DNA of 34,787 nucleotides. Source: Candidatus Omnitrophota bacterium. GTDB taxonomy: Bacteria > Omnitrophota > Gorgyraeia > 2-02-FULL-51-18. The position numbers and the translations under genes are program-made. This document shows positions 1 to 9,405 of this stretch, piece after piece. Where the stretch lies: the NCBI GenBank assembly GCA_016180585.1, contig JACPAX010000007.1:1-34787 (forward strand). Direction: 5' to 3'. The notes beneath the pieces are model-generated. The model was not told the origin of the DNA and made no database searches. It saw nothing but the letters and a program-made list of their open reading frames with translations. The stretch's first letter is position 1. Every line of letters starts with the position of its first letter.

Positions 1-122
1 TGGGTTGAGTTGATGCTTGTAACATCAACATTTTGAGCGTGTCGCTCTTCATCCTACAAGGAGCCTTCCTTGAATTTCAACTAAGAATAGCATTCACCCC
101 GGGCAAAGATCTACTGGATAAA

Positions 123-368
123 ATGGGTGGAATTATCGACTCTTCGTTAATTTTAGAATTGCTACAATGTGCTAGAGACATTGGGCGCGAAGAGGCATCT
201 AAAAACTCCCCAACTTTCTCTAAAGATCCCACGTTTGGCCAAAGGCTAGCTGGAGGGTTGGGTGGGGCGATGCAGGCATTGGGGAATACCAGTAATACCC
301 CAGAGAAGAAGAGTTACACTTATCGTGATGCGCAGGGCGGTGCCATTGGATCGGTAAGAGAAGATTAG
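123..368 (+). CDS. Small hypothetical protein
   Basis: An 81-residue frame from the ATG at 123; the frame stays open upstream to a TTG at 33. It is rich in Gly, Ser and Asn in its second half and ends in a charged tail (GGAIGSVRED). I see no known domain, signal peptide or membrane segment. No strong ribosome binding site precedes the ATG, and the gene stands alone at the window edge before a stretch of diverged repeats. It could be a real small accessory gene or a chance frame. Confidence 0.3.
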   Translation: MGGIIDSSLILELLQCARDIGREEASKNSPTFSKDPTFGQRLAGGLGGAMQALGNTSNTPEKKSYTYRDAQGGAIGSVRED

Positions 369-410
369 GTTTATAAAGGGGGCAGAGCCTTTTTTCGCAC
401 GTATACCGCA

Positions 411-560
411 TACCGGACGCCGTCCAACGGGGAAGCATTAGCTAACGCCAACGCTTCCGTGGTTTATCCTGCGAATTGTCCAATAGCAGTTTAATCGCCT
501 TAAATACCGCCTGTAAACCGGACGCAGTCCGGTGGGGAGGCATTAACCCCTTAACGCGGA
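411..560. repeat. Two diverged copies of a short GC-rich repeat
   Basis: Two stretches resemble each other: about 402-446 and about 503-560. Both carry ATACCGC followed by ACCGGACGC, then GTCC, GGGGA and GCATTA. The second copy contains its own palindrome, CCGGACGCAGTCCGG. They lie between the first hypothetical ORF and the TfoX-like gene. They look like decayed copies of one intergenic element; I do not recognise the family. Confidence 0.35.
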
Positions 561-595
561 TGGCAGGACCCGTCGCCAAAGGTCTAATACACGCC

Positions 596-958
596 ATGAA
601 AACCAAATCCAGTTTCTTAGAGTATGTCCTTCGCGACGCGATGCAGGAGATCCCCGGCATCATGGCGAAGGCGATGTTCGGCGGATATGGGCTTTATAAG
701 AACGATGTAGTGTTTGGGATTATCGCCGACGACGAGCTTTATTTTAAAGTGGATGAAGCCAATCGCGCGGAGTATGAGAAACGGGGCTCGCGGCCGTTTA
801 CCTACGTGGGCAAAAACCGCAAGAGAATCACGATGTCTTATTGGGAAGTGCCCGCCGAAATACTGGAAGATAGAGCGCTTCTGGCGGAGTGGGTGGGCGT
901 ATCCGTCGCTATTAGCCAGCGCAGGGGCGGGGCTATAACTCAGACCAGGTCCCGATAG
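596..958 (+). CDS. TfoX N-terminal domain family protein
   Basis: A 120-residue protein matching the TfoX/Sxy N-terminal domain pattern: an N-terminal helix, then AKAMFGGYGLYKND, VVFGIIADDELYFKVDE and SYWEVPAEILED. Stand-alone TfoX-N proteins of about 110-120 residues are common and mostly uncharacterised; in gammaproteobacteria the two-domain Sxy is a competence co-activator. I chose the ATG at 596 because the family starts just before this helix; the frame remains open upstream to 476, but those residues run through the repeat-like sequence. No clear ribosome binding site precedes the ATG. Family assignment is firm; the role here is unknown. Confidence 0.8.
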   Translation: MKTKSSFLEYVLRDAMQEIPGIMAKAMFGGYGLYKNDVVFGIIADDELYFKVDEANRAEYEKRGSRPFTYVGKNRKRITMSYWEVPAEILEDRALLAEWVGVSVAISQRRGGAITQTRSR

Positions 959-982
959 GTCAAGGCGGCCGTGTTTTAATAG

Positions 983-1018
983 TTGAACGGTATGTGTTAA
1001 TATGGTATAATTCGACCG
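983..1018 (+). promoter_or_regulatory. Sigma-70 type promoter of higBA, apparently leaderless
   Basis: TTGAAC at 983-988, a 17-base spacer, then a perfect TATAAT at 1006-1011. The predicted transcription start is six to seven bases downstream, at about 1017-1018, which is the GTG start codon of higB. The first gene would therefore be made from a leaderless message, whereas higA has a strong Shine-Dalgarno sequence. Confidence 0.65.
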
Positions 1019-1308
1019 TGATCACAAGCTTTGGCGATAAAGCCACCGAGGACGTTTTTAACGGAGTGCTTTCAAAAAAGGCCTTGGGAGTGCCCAGGGA
1101 TATATGGCCGGTGGCGCGCAGAAAGCTGGACATGGTGAATGCCGCGCACGAGCTGAGGGACTTGAAAGCGCCTGCAGGCAATCGCCTTGAGCTGCTTCGG
1201 GGCAGTCTGAAAGAGTTTTATAGTATCCGGATCAACGACCAGTACAGGGTTGTTTTCAAATGGACTTCCGGGAACGCGGAGGAAGTTCGAATAGCGGATT
1301 ATCATTAA
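1018..1308 (+). CDS. higB: HigB-type toxin of a type II toxin-antitoxin system
   Basis: A 96-residue protein from the GTG at 1018, of the RelE/HigB superfamily ('plasmid maintenance system killer'). The usual opening 'I-SF-D--TE--FNG' is visible as ITSFGDKATEDVFNG. The conserved core follows: RRKLDMVNAA, LRGSLKEFYSIRINDQYRVVFKW and a C-terminal IADYH. HigB toxins are ribosome-dependent mRNA endonucleases; the C-terminal Arg, Tyr and His are the expected active-site region. The frame extends to a TTG at 994, but the GTG start fits the family and sits at the predicted transcription start. The toxin-first order with higA 13 bases downstream is typical of higBA. Confidence 0.88.
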   Translation: MITSFGDKATEDVFNGVLSKKALGVPRDIWPVARRKLDMVNAAHELRDLKAPAGNRLELLRGSLKEFYSIRINDQYRVVFKWTSGNAEEVRIADYH

Positions 1309-1321
1309 GGAGGAGACAGTC

Positions 1322-1594
1322 ATGATTCCGACACACAGAAAGCCAAGCCATCCGGGAGAGATTTTACTCAAGGAATTTCTTGAGCCTGCCGCTCTGAGCC
1401 AGGCGGAGTTGGCGAAGAGGCTGGGAGTGCCTATTCAGCGGGTCAATACTCTGATTAATGAGAAGCGGGGAATCAGCGCCGAGACAGCGCTTCTTTTGAG
1501 CAAAGCGCTCAAAACAACCCCGGAGTTTTGGATGGCCCTGCAGGCAACGTACGACCTTTACGAGGCCAAAGAGGCGTTTAAGCACGCGGCGTGA
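1322..1594 (+). CDS. higA: HigA-type antitoxin (XRE family)
   Basis: A 90-residue helix-turn-helix protein of the HigA family. It opens with the characteristic HPGEILLKEFLEP. The HTH follows (SQAELAKRLGVPIQRVNTLI, about residues 25-45), then RGISAETALLLSKALKTTPEFWM, a hallmark of HigA. Antitoxins of this type bind HigB and repress the shared promoter, so autoregulation of the TTGAAC/TATAAT promoter at 983 is likely by analogy. A strong AAGGAGGA lies about seven bases upstream of the ATG, much better than anything ahead of higB, consistent with antitoxin excess. Confidence 0.92.
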   Translation: MIPTHRKPSHPGEILLKEFLEPAALSQAELAKRLGVPIQRVNTLINEKRGISAETALLLSKALKTTPEFWMALQATYDLYEAKEAFKHAA

Positions 1595-1601
1595 CCGTGA
1601 A

Positions 1602-2132
1602 ATGATGGCGGCCTACCACGATGAGGAATGGGGAGTGCCTTGCTTTGAGGACCGAAAGCAGTTTGAATTTTTGGTGCTCGAGAGCGCGCAGGCGGGCCTG
1701 AGCTGGATGACGGTCCTGAGGAAGCGAGAGAATTATCGGAAGGCCTTCGCGGAGTTTGACCCGAAAAAGGTGGCGCGGTTCAGGCCGGCGAAGACGAAAG
1801 CGCTTTTGAAAGACGCGGGCATCATCCGCAACCGTCTAAAAGTTGAGGCGGCAATTTCCAACGCGGCGGCGTTTCTCAAGGTCCAAAAAGAATTTGGGAG
1901 TTTCTCAAAGTACCTCTGGGGATTTGTCGGGGGGAAGCCACTGGTCAATCGCTGGAAAACTTTAAAGGAGCTTCCAGCCAATACGCCTTTGTCGGACGCC
2001 TTAAGCAAGGACCTGAAGCGGCGCGGATTCAAATTTCTCGGTCCCACCGTAGTCTACTCCCATCTCCAAGCCCTCGGCCTCGTCAACGACCACACCATCG
2101 GCTGTTTCCGAAAAGAAGCATGTCGCGTGTAA
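1602..2132 (+). CDS. tag: DNA-3-methyladenine glycosylase I, short N-terminus
   Basis: A 176-residue protein of the Tag family, which removes 3-methyladenine in base excision repair. Visible family motifs are AYHDEEWGVP, FEFLVLESAQAGLSWMTVLRKRENYR, DAGIIRNRLKVEA, LSKDLKRRGFKFLGPT and NDHTIGCF. E. coli Tag binds structural zinc through Cys4, His17, His175 and Cys179. Here the three ligands in YHD and DHTIGC are present, but the start codon falls after the place where the R-C-x-W opening should be. Upstream codons in the same frame run into higA and do not encode it. The ATG is seven bases after the higA stop. The gene is either an N-terminal variant or was clipped when higBA arrived. Confidence 0.88.
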   Translation: MMAAYHDEEWGVPCFEDRKQFEFLVLESAQAGLSWMTVLRKRENYRKAFAEFDPKKVARFRPAKTKALLKDAGIIRNRLKVEAAISNAAAFLKVQKEFGSFSKYLWGFVGGKPLVNRWKTLKELPANTPLSDALSKDLKRRGFKFLGPTVVYSHLQALGLVNDHTIGCFRKEACRV

Positions 2133-2135
2133 GGT

Positions 2136-2320
2136 AGCGAGTAAGTTTGTCCGCGGGGCCTGGCTCGCATTGCCCTCGCCCGGACGCATGATTTTCCCCT
2201 CCGAGGAAAATCATGCTCGGTAGCCGAGACTCGCGGCACAAAGAACAGGTTTCCATGGCGCGAGTCTCGGCTGCGCCGTGCTCGGACAAAGCTCGCCACC
2301 CGCGGACAAACTTACTCGCT
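2136..2320. repeat. Palindromic element with 22-bp terminal inverted repeats
   Basis: The first 22 bases (2136-2157) and the last 22 (2299-2320) are perfect inverted copies. Inside are two more perfect hairpins: 2186-2197 with 2205-2216 (12 bp, 7-base loop), and 2222-2235 with 2259-2272 (14 bp). The whole 185-bp unit could fold as a long stem carrying two hairpins. It has no credible coding frame. It begins four bases after the tag stop and may act as a transcription barrier. A non-autonomous transposable element is the simplest reading. Confidence 0.7.
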
Positions 2321-2374
2321 GTTGTGTGCGGCAGATGGGGACACGAGATTAATTTTGGTGTAGACTAAGGGGCT

Positions 2375-2797
2375 ATGAGCGCGTTTGGATGGGCGATGTT
2401 GGCGGCGCTGGCTTGGGGTCTGGCGCCGATTGTCGAGAAGGCGGGGCTGAGAGACACGGGTCCGATCGCCGGTCTTTTTTACCGCTGCGTGGGCGTAGTG
2501 GCGGGGATGCTCATCCTCGGCCTTTTTCTGGTTAGGCCCCAGGAGGGCCGCGCGGTCGGCCTGCGCTCGGCGCTGCTTCTGGCGGCGGGGGGTTTTCTCG
2601 CGAGCTTTCTCGGACAAATCTGCTTCTACCACGCCCTCAAGGGCGGCGAGGTGTCGCGCATGGTGCCAATCTCGGCAAGCTATCCCTTCATCGCTTTTAT
2701 GCTAGGCGTGCTTCTTTTTCATGAATCCCTAACTCCTTTTAAAATCGGCGGCGCTCTCCTTATCGTCGCCGGAGTCTGGCTCCTAAAAATCGGATGA
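2375..2797 (+). CDS. EamA/DMT-type membrane transporter, single-repeat form
   Basis: A 140-residue, very hydrophobic protein with about five predicted membrane segments (around residues 2-20, 30-52, 64-84, 95-113 and 120-138). The pattern WAMLAALAWGLAPIVEKAGL, FLGQICFYHALKGGEVSRMVPI and a closing GGALLIVAGVWLL is that of one EamA half. Full EamA transporters carry two such halves (about 300 residues), so this one presumably works as a dimer, as in small-multidrug-resistance-like members. Substrate cannot be read from sequence. Its stop overlaps the start of the next gene (ATGA), suggesting co-translation. Confidence 0.82.
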   Translation: MSAFGWAMLAALAWGLAPIVEKAGLRDTGPIAGLFYRCVGVVAGMLILGLFLVRPQEGRAVGLRSALLLAAGGFLASFLGQICFYHALKGGEVSRMVPISASYPFIAFMLGVLLFHESLTPFKIGGALLIVAGVWLLKIG

Positions 2798-3264
2798 ACA
2801 GGTCAAAAATTTCTCTAAAAAGGGCAGCGCTTTTTTTCGCGGCGGTATTCTTGGCCGTTTCAATTCAGGTGACGTGGGCCGCTGACATTAGCGTTTATAA
2901 AGGAGTGTTTGAAAATCAGCGCGTGCGGGTGTACGAACTGACGTTCAACCCTGGCAGCAGATGGGCGATACGTAAACCCGTTCACGACTACCTTATTTAT
3001 GTTATAGAGGGCGACGAATTTAGCCTTCTTCATTGGGACACCACCGAAGGGGTGACTACGGCGAAGGCGGGAAAGGTCCTGTGGTTTCCGGCAGCCCCAA
3101 AATTAAATTCCGAAGCAAATGACTCGGATACGACTGTTGTAAAAGAAATCCCGCCCATGCCGCTGCGTTGGAAGGATGACCGCTACCAGAAAGCGGAAAA
3201 CAATGGGAGCACAATCGTGCGGGTGCTCGTGATGGAGTTCAAGGGAGGGGAAAAAGTTGACTAA
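2794..3264 (+). CDS. Exported cupin-like protein
   Basis: A 156-residue protein with a clear signal peptide: a basic start (MNRSKISLKR), a hydrophobic core AALFFAAVFLAVSIQ and a likely cleavage after TWA. The mature part reads like one small beta-barrel of the cupin type: VRVYELTFNPGSRWAI, HDYLIYVIEGDEFSL, AKAGKVLWFPAAPK and STIVRVLVMEFKGG. The usual metal-binding HxH is not obvious, so I would not call an enzyme. It is joined to the upstream transporter by an ATGA overlap and to the downstream exported protein by an 8-base overlap, so the three are probably one transcript. Confidence 0.6.
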   Translation: MNRSKISLKRAALFFAAVFLAVSIQVTWAADISVYKGVFENQRVRVYELTFNPGSRWAIRKPVHDYLIYVIEGDEFSLLHWDTTEGVTTAKAGKVLWFPAAPKLNSEANDSDTTVVKEIPPMPLRWKDDRYQKAENNGSTIVRVLVMEFKGGEKVD

Positions 3265-4591
3265 AAAATCTATTTTGCTGACGCTGATTGTTCTGCCTGT
3301 TTTCGCGACAGCCTTCTTCTCCACGCCGGTTTTTGGTGAGACGCGTCTTCCCGCGGAAAAAGGAGCTGCGGGTCCCCTGGGGATTTCCGAGGAAGCGCTC
3401 AACCGCCGCCAGGACCAGGCTAATACCGCGATTCAGCGCCGAAAAGACTTGTCGGACGTTGTTAGATCAACATCGGTGGAGACGACGATTTATCTATCTT
3501 CAAACGCCGACCACTATTTCAGCGTTAAGGAAGGTTCATCGGCGACGTTGGATGACCTGTTCCAAGGGGGGATTATCGCCTCATCGCCGACGCCGGGACA
3601 GAGGACGACGGAGGTCCTCTTTTTCTCCAATGATCCGCCCGGCGAAAAAGAGTCGGCGAGCGGCGTCTATTATTTCTGGAACGGCCAATGGATGAAAATA
3701 GGGGGAGGGGTGGTTGGTTCCAGCACCAAGCTTTCCCTTTATTTTATTATCCGGCAAAACCCGGCCGCAAAGACTTTGACGGCTGCGCCGCCCAAAACCT
3801 TGGTCTACCACGGTTCGACGCCCCAAAACAGCGAGAACAGACCATGGTCCAATTTTACGATCTCACTCTCCACCGTTCGAATCGTCAGGAATGTGGATAC
3901 TCGAACCGGCAGCGAGCTCATTTCTTTGGCCTCGATTGATGGCAAAGGGGGATGGGAAGTTTACAGGATCGACTTGGCGAGAGGCGAGGTGAGCTATGAG
4001 ACCGGCATTCCCCAAGATCCCTATGGGAGGACCCACTCCTTCTTCGATACACAAAACACGCCCAAAGGTTGGAGGCAATCGATAGAATCTATTATTGAGG
4101 TCTTGGACTGGACCTTCAACCGGTCCACGCAGGACGGGGAGAAAAGCCGGATATTGGAGTTGAAGGGCCGACTGAGCAGAGCGCTCGAGCAACACGCATT
4201 GGATAGAAATGCCGAAGAAGACTCCCGGCTGATATTTGAGGAGGAGGGCTGGTCTTATGCCGTGTTTTATGCTTCCGGGTTTAAAGGGATAAACTTGAAG
4301 AACCCCTGGACAGTTAGAACGAATGGCGCCGTGTTTGAAATATTCAATCCGGGTTTGGGGCCCGGGTATATTTATGATGTGTTTAAAAAAGAAATACGCA
4401 TCTTGACGTCAACCGGCACAAGCGTTTATAACCGGACAGAAAACCTCGTAAAATGGCGCCGTACCGCGTCCCGAATGTTTGCCGCTTTGACGGAAGTCGA
4501 AAAGCGGGCGTCGATGCCGGCGTTGGTCGCACAGATCCGGGCCATGCGTGTCCAAATCATTGTCGATTTTTTAGTTTTTCATCGGTGGTAA
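3257..4591 (+). CDS. Exported protein of unknown function
   Basis: A 444-residue protein starting at TTG 3257, with AGGGAGGGG five to fourteen bases ahead. A signal peptide is evident: MTKKS, then a hydrophobic stretch to about residue 23, with a likely cleavage near VFG. The mature part is mixed alpha/beta and polar. It has a run resembling a beta-sandwich or lipocalin-like domain (about residues 70-200: TIYLSSNADHYFSVKEGS, GVYYFWNGQWMKIGGG, LSLYFIIRQNP) and a C-terminal part with WRRTASRMFAAL. I recognise no catalytic motif or named family. It may act with the cupin-like protein just upstream. Confidence 0.65.
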   Translation: MTKKSILLTLIVLPVFATAFFSTPVFGETRLPAEKGAAGPLGISEEALNRRQDQANTAIQRRKDLSDVVRSTSVETTIYLSSNADHYFSVKEGSSATLDDLFQGGIIASSPTPGQRTTEVLFFSNDPPGEKESASGVYYFWNGQWMKIGGGVVGSSTKLSLYFIIRQNPAAKTLTAAPPKTLVYHGSTPQNSENRPWSNFTISLSTVRIVRNVDTRTGSELISLASIDGKGGWEVYRIDLARGEVSYETGIPQDPYGRTHSFFDTQNTPKGWRQSIESIIEVLDWTFNRSTQDGEKSRILELKGRLSRALEQHALDRNAEEDSRLIFEEEGWSYAVFYASGFKGINLKNPWTVRTNGAVFEIFNPGLGPGYIYDVFKKEIRILTSTGTSVYNRTENLVKWRRTASRMFAALTEVEKRASMPALVAQIRAMRVQIIVDFLVFHRW

Positions 4592-4613
4592 ATCCAAACT
4601 GAAAGGCCTAAAA

Positions 4614-5018
4614 ATGTTCACCGTAGCGTGGTGGTATTTGTTGGCGACGCAGATTTCGGTGCTTTATGCGATTTTCATCGATATCTCCGGGGTGTACGCG
4701 GCGCTCGTGCTTTGTGTGGCGCAGGTCGTCCATTTTGGCATCGAAGACAAAAGCTTTCTTTCGTTCAGCTGTCAGGTGCGTTTTGTACTGGCCGCGCTGT
4801 TTTTGACGGCTTGGTATGAGCCGCTGGGATGGATCCTTTGGATCCCGGCGATAGGCTTGACGGCGCGACTCACCGTGAATTACTGTCTTCTGGCGCGGCT
4901 GATGTCGCTCTTGCCCTGGAACCGCAAACAACCGCTGACCTGGGCGCTGGTCCAAAAGACTCTCTTTTCTCCTCCGGTGCAAGGCAGACCTCTCCCCGCT
5001 CTCAATTCGGATAATTAA
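4614..5018 (+). CDS. Small integral membrane protein, unknown
   Basis: A 134-residue protein with three to four probable membrane segments (about residues 2-24, 27-45, 56-75 and 75-98), ending in a hydrophilic tail rich in Pro. Possible ribosome binding sequence AAAGG lies ten bases before the ATG. Conserved-looking polar residues inside the membrane region (H and E in VVHFGIEDKSF) are noted but match no family I know. It follows the exported protein by 22 bases and could belong to the same transcript. Confidence 0.5.
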   Translation: MFTVAWWYLLATQISVLYAIFIDISGVYAALVLCVAQVVHFGIEDKSFLSFSCQVRFVLAALFLTAWYEPLGWILWIPAIGLTARLTVNYCLLARLMSLLPWNRKQPLTWALVQKTLFSPPVQGRPLPALNSDN

Positions 5019-5032
5019 TTTTAGTCACCGCC

Positions 5033-5061
5033 TTGTATTTTTGGTAAGTTTCATGTAGACT
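5033..5061 (+). promoter_or_regulatory. Possible promoter of the fecR-CHASE2 pair
   Basis: TTGTAT at 5033-5038 and TAGACT at 5056-5061 are separated by 17 bases. Each hexamer is only a partial match to the sigma-70 consensus. The position fits, about 23 bases before the FecR start codon, in the gap after the preceding gene. Confidence 0.3.
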
Positions 5062-5083
5062 TTGCTTAGTGGAGGGGGTTAGG

Positions 5084-5557
5084 ATGAAAACCAAAAATTT
5101 TTTTATCCTTTTAGGAATCGGCGCTTTCGTCGCGTGTCTCTTCCTCAGTCCGGCCGTTTCCCAGGAAATGGCCCCCAGTACGGCCACCGTGATGGAGATC
5201 AAGGGGGTGGCTTCCTTTATGAAGGAGGGGGCGGCCGAATGGCTGCCGCTCGAAAAGGGGATGGTCTTAAGCGAAGGCGACAAGATCAAGACGGGCCCCG
5301 ATTCGGAGGCGACGATCGAGACCGCGGGAAACGCCAAGACCGCGCTTCTGACCGTCCGCAAGGGGACCGAGTTTACGCTTAAAACCCTCAGACACGACGC
5401 GGCGGCCCAGCTTGACAGCACGCTTCTCGATCTGGAGATCGGCAGTGTCCTCGTCAAGGCCGAGAAGCTTGTCGGCGATTCGCGCTTCGAGGTGAAAACC
5501 CCGACGTCTATCGTGGGTATCCGGGGAACGACTTTTGAGGTCAACGTTGCCCAGTAA
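5084..5557 (+). CDS. Exported FecR-domain protein
   Basis: A 157-residue protein from the ATG at 5084, which has GGAGGGGG five bases upstream; the longer frame from 5069 includes that site and is unlikely. A signal peptide spans about residues 1-26 (hydrophobic FFILLGIGAFVACLFL, likely cut at VSQ). The mature domain is the beta-rich FecR type: EIKGVASFMKEG, GMVLSEGDKIKTGPDSEATIE, LLDLEIGSVLVKAEKL and the hallmark ending TPTSIVGIRGTTFEV. Stand-alone FecR-domain proteins like this are periplasmic and often sit next to CHASE2 sensors, as here. The likely role is to supply or sense an envelope signal for the cyclase; that is inference from context. Confidence 0.85.
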   Translation: MKTKNFFILLGIGAFVACLFLSPAVSQEMAPSTATVMEIKGVASFMKEGAAEWLPLEKGMVLSEGDKIKTGPDSEATIETAGNAKTALLTVRKGTEFTLKTLRHDAAAQLDSTLLDLEIGSVLVKAEKLVGDSRFEVKTPTSIVGIRGTTFEVNVAQ

Positions 5558-5569
5558 TCGTCCCGAGCA

Positions 5570-7357
5570 GTGGATGAGCCCGTCTCGTTGCGTGCCTCCG
5601 CCTTCTTCCCCAGGTTTTTGATTTTAAGCCGCTCGGACCGCGTCCGCGCCGTTTTGTGCGCCGCGGTCTTTCTTTTTTCTTTCCTTGTCTACCGATCGAA
5701 TCTCCTGGAACGGTTTGAGTTCGAGACCTATGACCTGCGCTGTCTCCTGAGCCCGCAGGAAGAAGCGGACCCGCGGATCGCGGTGATCGAGATCTCGGAC
5801 GACAGCGTCGCCGCGATCGGCCGGTGGCCGTGGGAACGAAGCTGGCACGCGGCGCTTCTCAGGGCTCTCAAGGAATCGGGCGCCCGCGCGGTGGTGTTTG
5901 ACGTCCTCTTCAGCGAACCGAGCGACCCCGCGAAGGATGCCGCGCTGTCTCAGGCGATTTCGGAATCAGGGCGCGTCTATTTTGCGGAGATCGTCGAGAC
6001 GCTGTTTGGGCAGAAAAGCCTGCTCAAGTCCCTGCCGGAGTTCACGTCCGTCGCCAGGGGCGAAGGGCACATCAACGTCGAGCCGGATGCCGACGGTGTC
6101 ATGAGGAGAGTCCCGCTGGTGCTCGAGGTGGGTGGGGTAAGGGTTCCGCAGCTCGCCTTTAAAGTGGCGCTCGACGATTTCGGGTTCTCGGTGGGCGACG
6201 CGCGGTGGGATTCGGACCGGCTGGTGCTGGCCTCGCCGGGGAAAGGAGAGGTCCGTATCCCTCTCGACGGAAAGGGGAATTTTCTGATCCGTTGGACGGG
6301 GCGCTGGAAGACGACGTTCGCGCATTATTCCTATGTGGATGTGGTGAAGGCATACGCGGACAAGGTCAAGGGAGCGGTCCCCGAGATCCGTCTTGAGGAG
6401 TTCAAAGACAGGATATGTTTTATCGGGACCACCGCCTCGGGGCTTTATGACATCCGGCCCACGCCGCTTGAACCCGCCTATCCGGCCGTCGGCGTGAATC
6501 TCACGGCGCTCGACAATCTTTTACGGCGGCGGTTTGTGAGGCTTGCCGGGTTTTGGGGGGATGTCTTCGCGCTGGCGGCTCTTTCGATCGCGCTCTTTTT
6601 CGTGATGAGGCTCAAGAGTTCTCTCCGGACGGCGTTCTTTGTGATTCTGGTGACATTGGCGTATCTCGGGGTCGCGATGGCCTTTTTTATTTTCTTCCGC
6701 TGGTGGGTAAACGTGGTGTACGCGCTGCTTCTCGTGTCGGCGACGTATTTTGTGCTCACGCTGTACAGCCAGATCTCGACCGCGATGGAGAAGACAAGAT
6801 TATTCAAGCTCGCGACCAGGGACGCCCTGACGGGGCTTTATAACGTCGGCCATTTCCGGATGCTTCTCAAGGCGGAGGTCGAGGCGATCGCGCTCCGGCG
6901 CGACCGCAATGTCTCGCTTCTGATGATGGACGTGGATGATTTCAAGAAAACCAACGACGCCTACGGGCACCTTGCCGGAGACGCGGTGCTGAGGGAAGTC
7001 GCCTCCGCGCTCAAGGCCGGCACGAGAGCGCTCGACATCGTCGCGCGTTATGGCGGCGAAGAATTTGTCGCGCTTCTGCCCGGCGCGAATCTTGAAGAGG
7101 CCCGCGCGGTGGCCGAGAAGATACGGGCCGCCGTTCACGGCAAAGTATTTCAACGCGGGGCCGGGGAATTTTCGACGAGCATCAGCATCGGGGCGACGCA
7201 GATCGACCCCGACGAGAAAAATCTCGAGGAGATCATCGGCAGGGCAGACCGGGCGCTTTATGAGGCCAAACATACCGGGAAAAACAAAGTGGTCGCGGCC
7301 TCCGACTCTCCCCGGATGGACTGGCGTCCCGCTTCTCCATCGCCCCCCAAGCCTTAG
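5570..7357 (+). CDS. CHASE2-domain diguanylate cyclase (GGDEF)
   Basis: A 595-residue membrane sensor starting at a GTG, 12 bases after the FecR gene, with only a weak ribosome binding site. Order: one N-terminal membrane segment (about residues 27-43), a periplasmic CHASE2 domain (about 50-325, with ALKESGARAVVFDVLFSEPS and RICFIGTTASGLYD), three membrane segments (about 330-400), then a GGDEF domain (about 420-580). The active site is intact as RYGGEEF. An RALD motif five residues upstream is the classic RxxD inhibitory site, so product inhibition by c-di-GMP is expected. LTGLYNVGHF and the closing ADRALYEAKHTGKN are also typical. It makes c-di-GMP, and two PilZ receptors lie 13-14 kb away. 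Confidence 0.92.
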   Translation: MDEPVSLRASAFFPRFLILSRSDRVRAVLCAAVFLFSFLVYRSNLLERFEFETYDLRCLLSPQEEADPRIAVIEISDDSVAAIGRWPWERSWHAALLRALKESGARAVVFDVLFSEPSDPAKDAALSQAISESGRVYFAEIVETLFGQKSLLKSLPEFTSVARGEGHINVEPDADGVMRRVPLVLEVGGVRVPQLAFKVALDDFGFSVGDARWDSDRLVLASPGKGEVRIPLDGKGNFLIRWTGRWKTTFAHYSYVDVVKAYADKVKGAVPEIRLEEFKDRICFIGTTASGLYDIRPTPLEPAYPAVGVNLTALDNLLRRRFVRLAGFWGDVFALAALSIALFFVMRLKSSLRTAFFVILVTLAYLGVAMAFFIFFRWWVNVVYALLLVSATYFVLTLYSQISTAMEKTRLFKLATRDALTGLYNVGHFRMLLKAEVEAIALRRDRNVSLLMMDVDDFKKTNDAYGHLAGDAVLREVASALKAGTRALDIVARYGGEEFVALLPGANLEEARAVAEKIRAAVHGKVFQRGAGEFSTSISIGATQIDPDEKNLEEIIGRADRALYEAKHTGKNKVVAASDSPRMDWRPASPSPPKP

Positions 7358-7373
7358 AGCCCTAGATTTCAGC

Positions 7374-7403
7374 TTGACAGGATTTGCGCGCGCGTGGTAT
7401 AAC
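7374..7403 (+). promoter_or_regulatory. rRNA operon promoter
   Basis: A perfect TTGACA at 7374-7379 and TATAAC at 7398-7403 are separated by 18 bases. The site lies 16 bases after the stop of the cyclase gene and about 260 bases before the 16S. Transcription should start near 7410. A second TTGACA at 7431 has no matching -10. Confidence 0.75.
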
Positions 7404-7660
7404 ATCCCCACTTAAGAAGTCGTAAGCCATTTGACATTCTCTCCCGTTTCGCTTTGCAAGCCGGATTTTTTGTGAGCGCAAGGGAGTTTATTGCTCTTTC
7501 AAAATTGAATAGCCTATATCGAAAGTGCGGATTTTCCGCTTTTTTTGAGCAAGCGTTGATTCCTAATATCTTGGTCAGCTCAAATGTTTGTCGAAGACGA
7601 ACATTTGTCCGTTCTTTTTGGCGGGCAGATCAAAATCTTCGGCTCCGATTAATCAATACC
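7404..7660 (+). other. rRNA leader with boxA and 16S processing stem (5' arm)
   Basis: No gene is seen here. TGCTCTTTCAAA at 7492-7503 matches the boxA antitermination element. The 24 bases at 7505-7528 are complementary to 9307-9330, downstream of the 16S, with a single wobble. A second matching segment (AATATCTTGG near 7567 with CCAAGATATT near 9270) lies nearer the 16S. Together these form the long stem that RNase III normally cuts to release pre-16S. Confidence 0.7.

Positions 7661-9405
<1,745 letters not shown>

Noticed and set aside
7431-7460. Second TTGACA as another rRNA promoter
   Set aside because: No -10 element is found at 16-18 bases.
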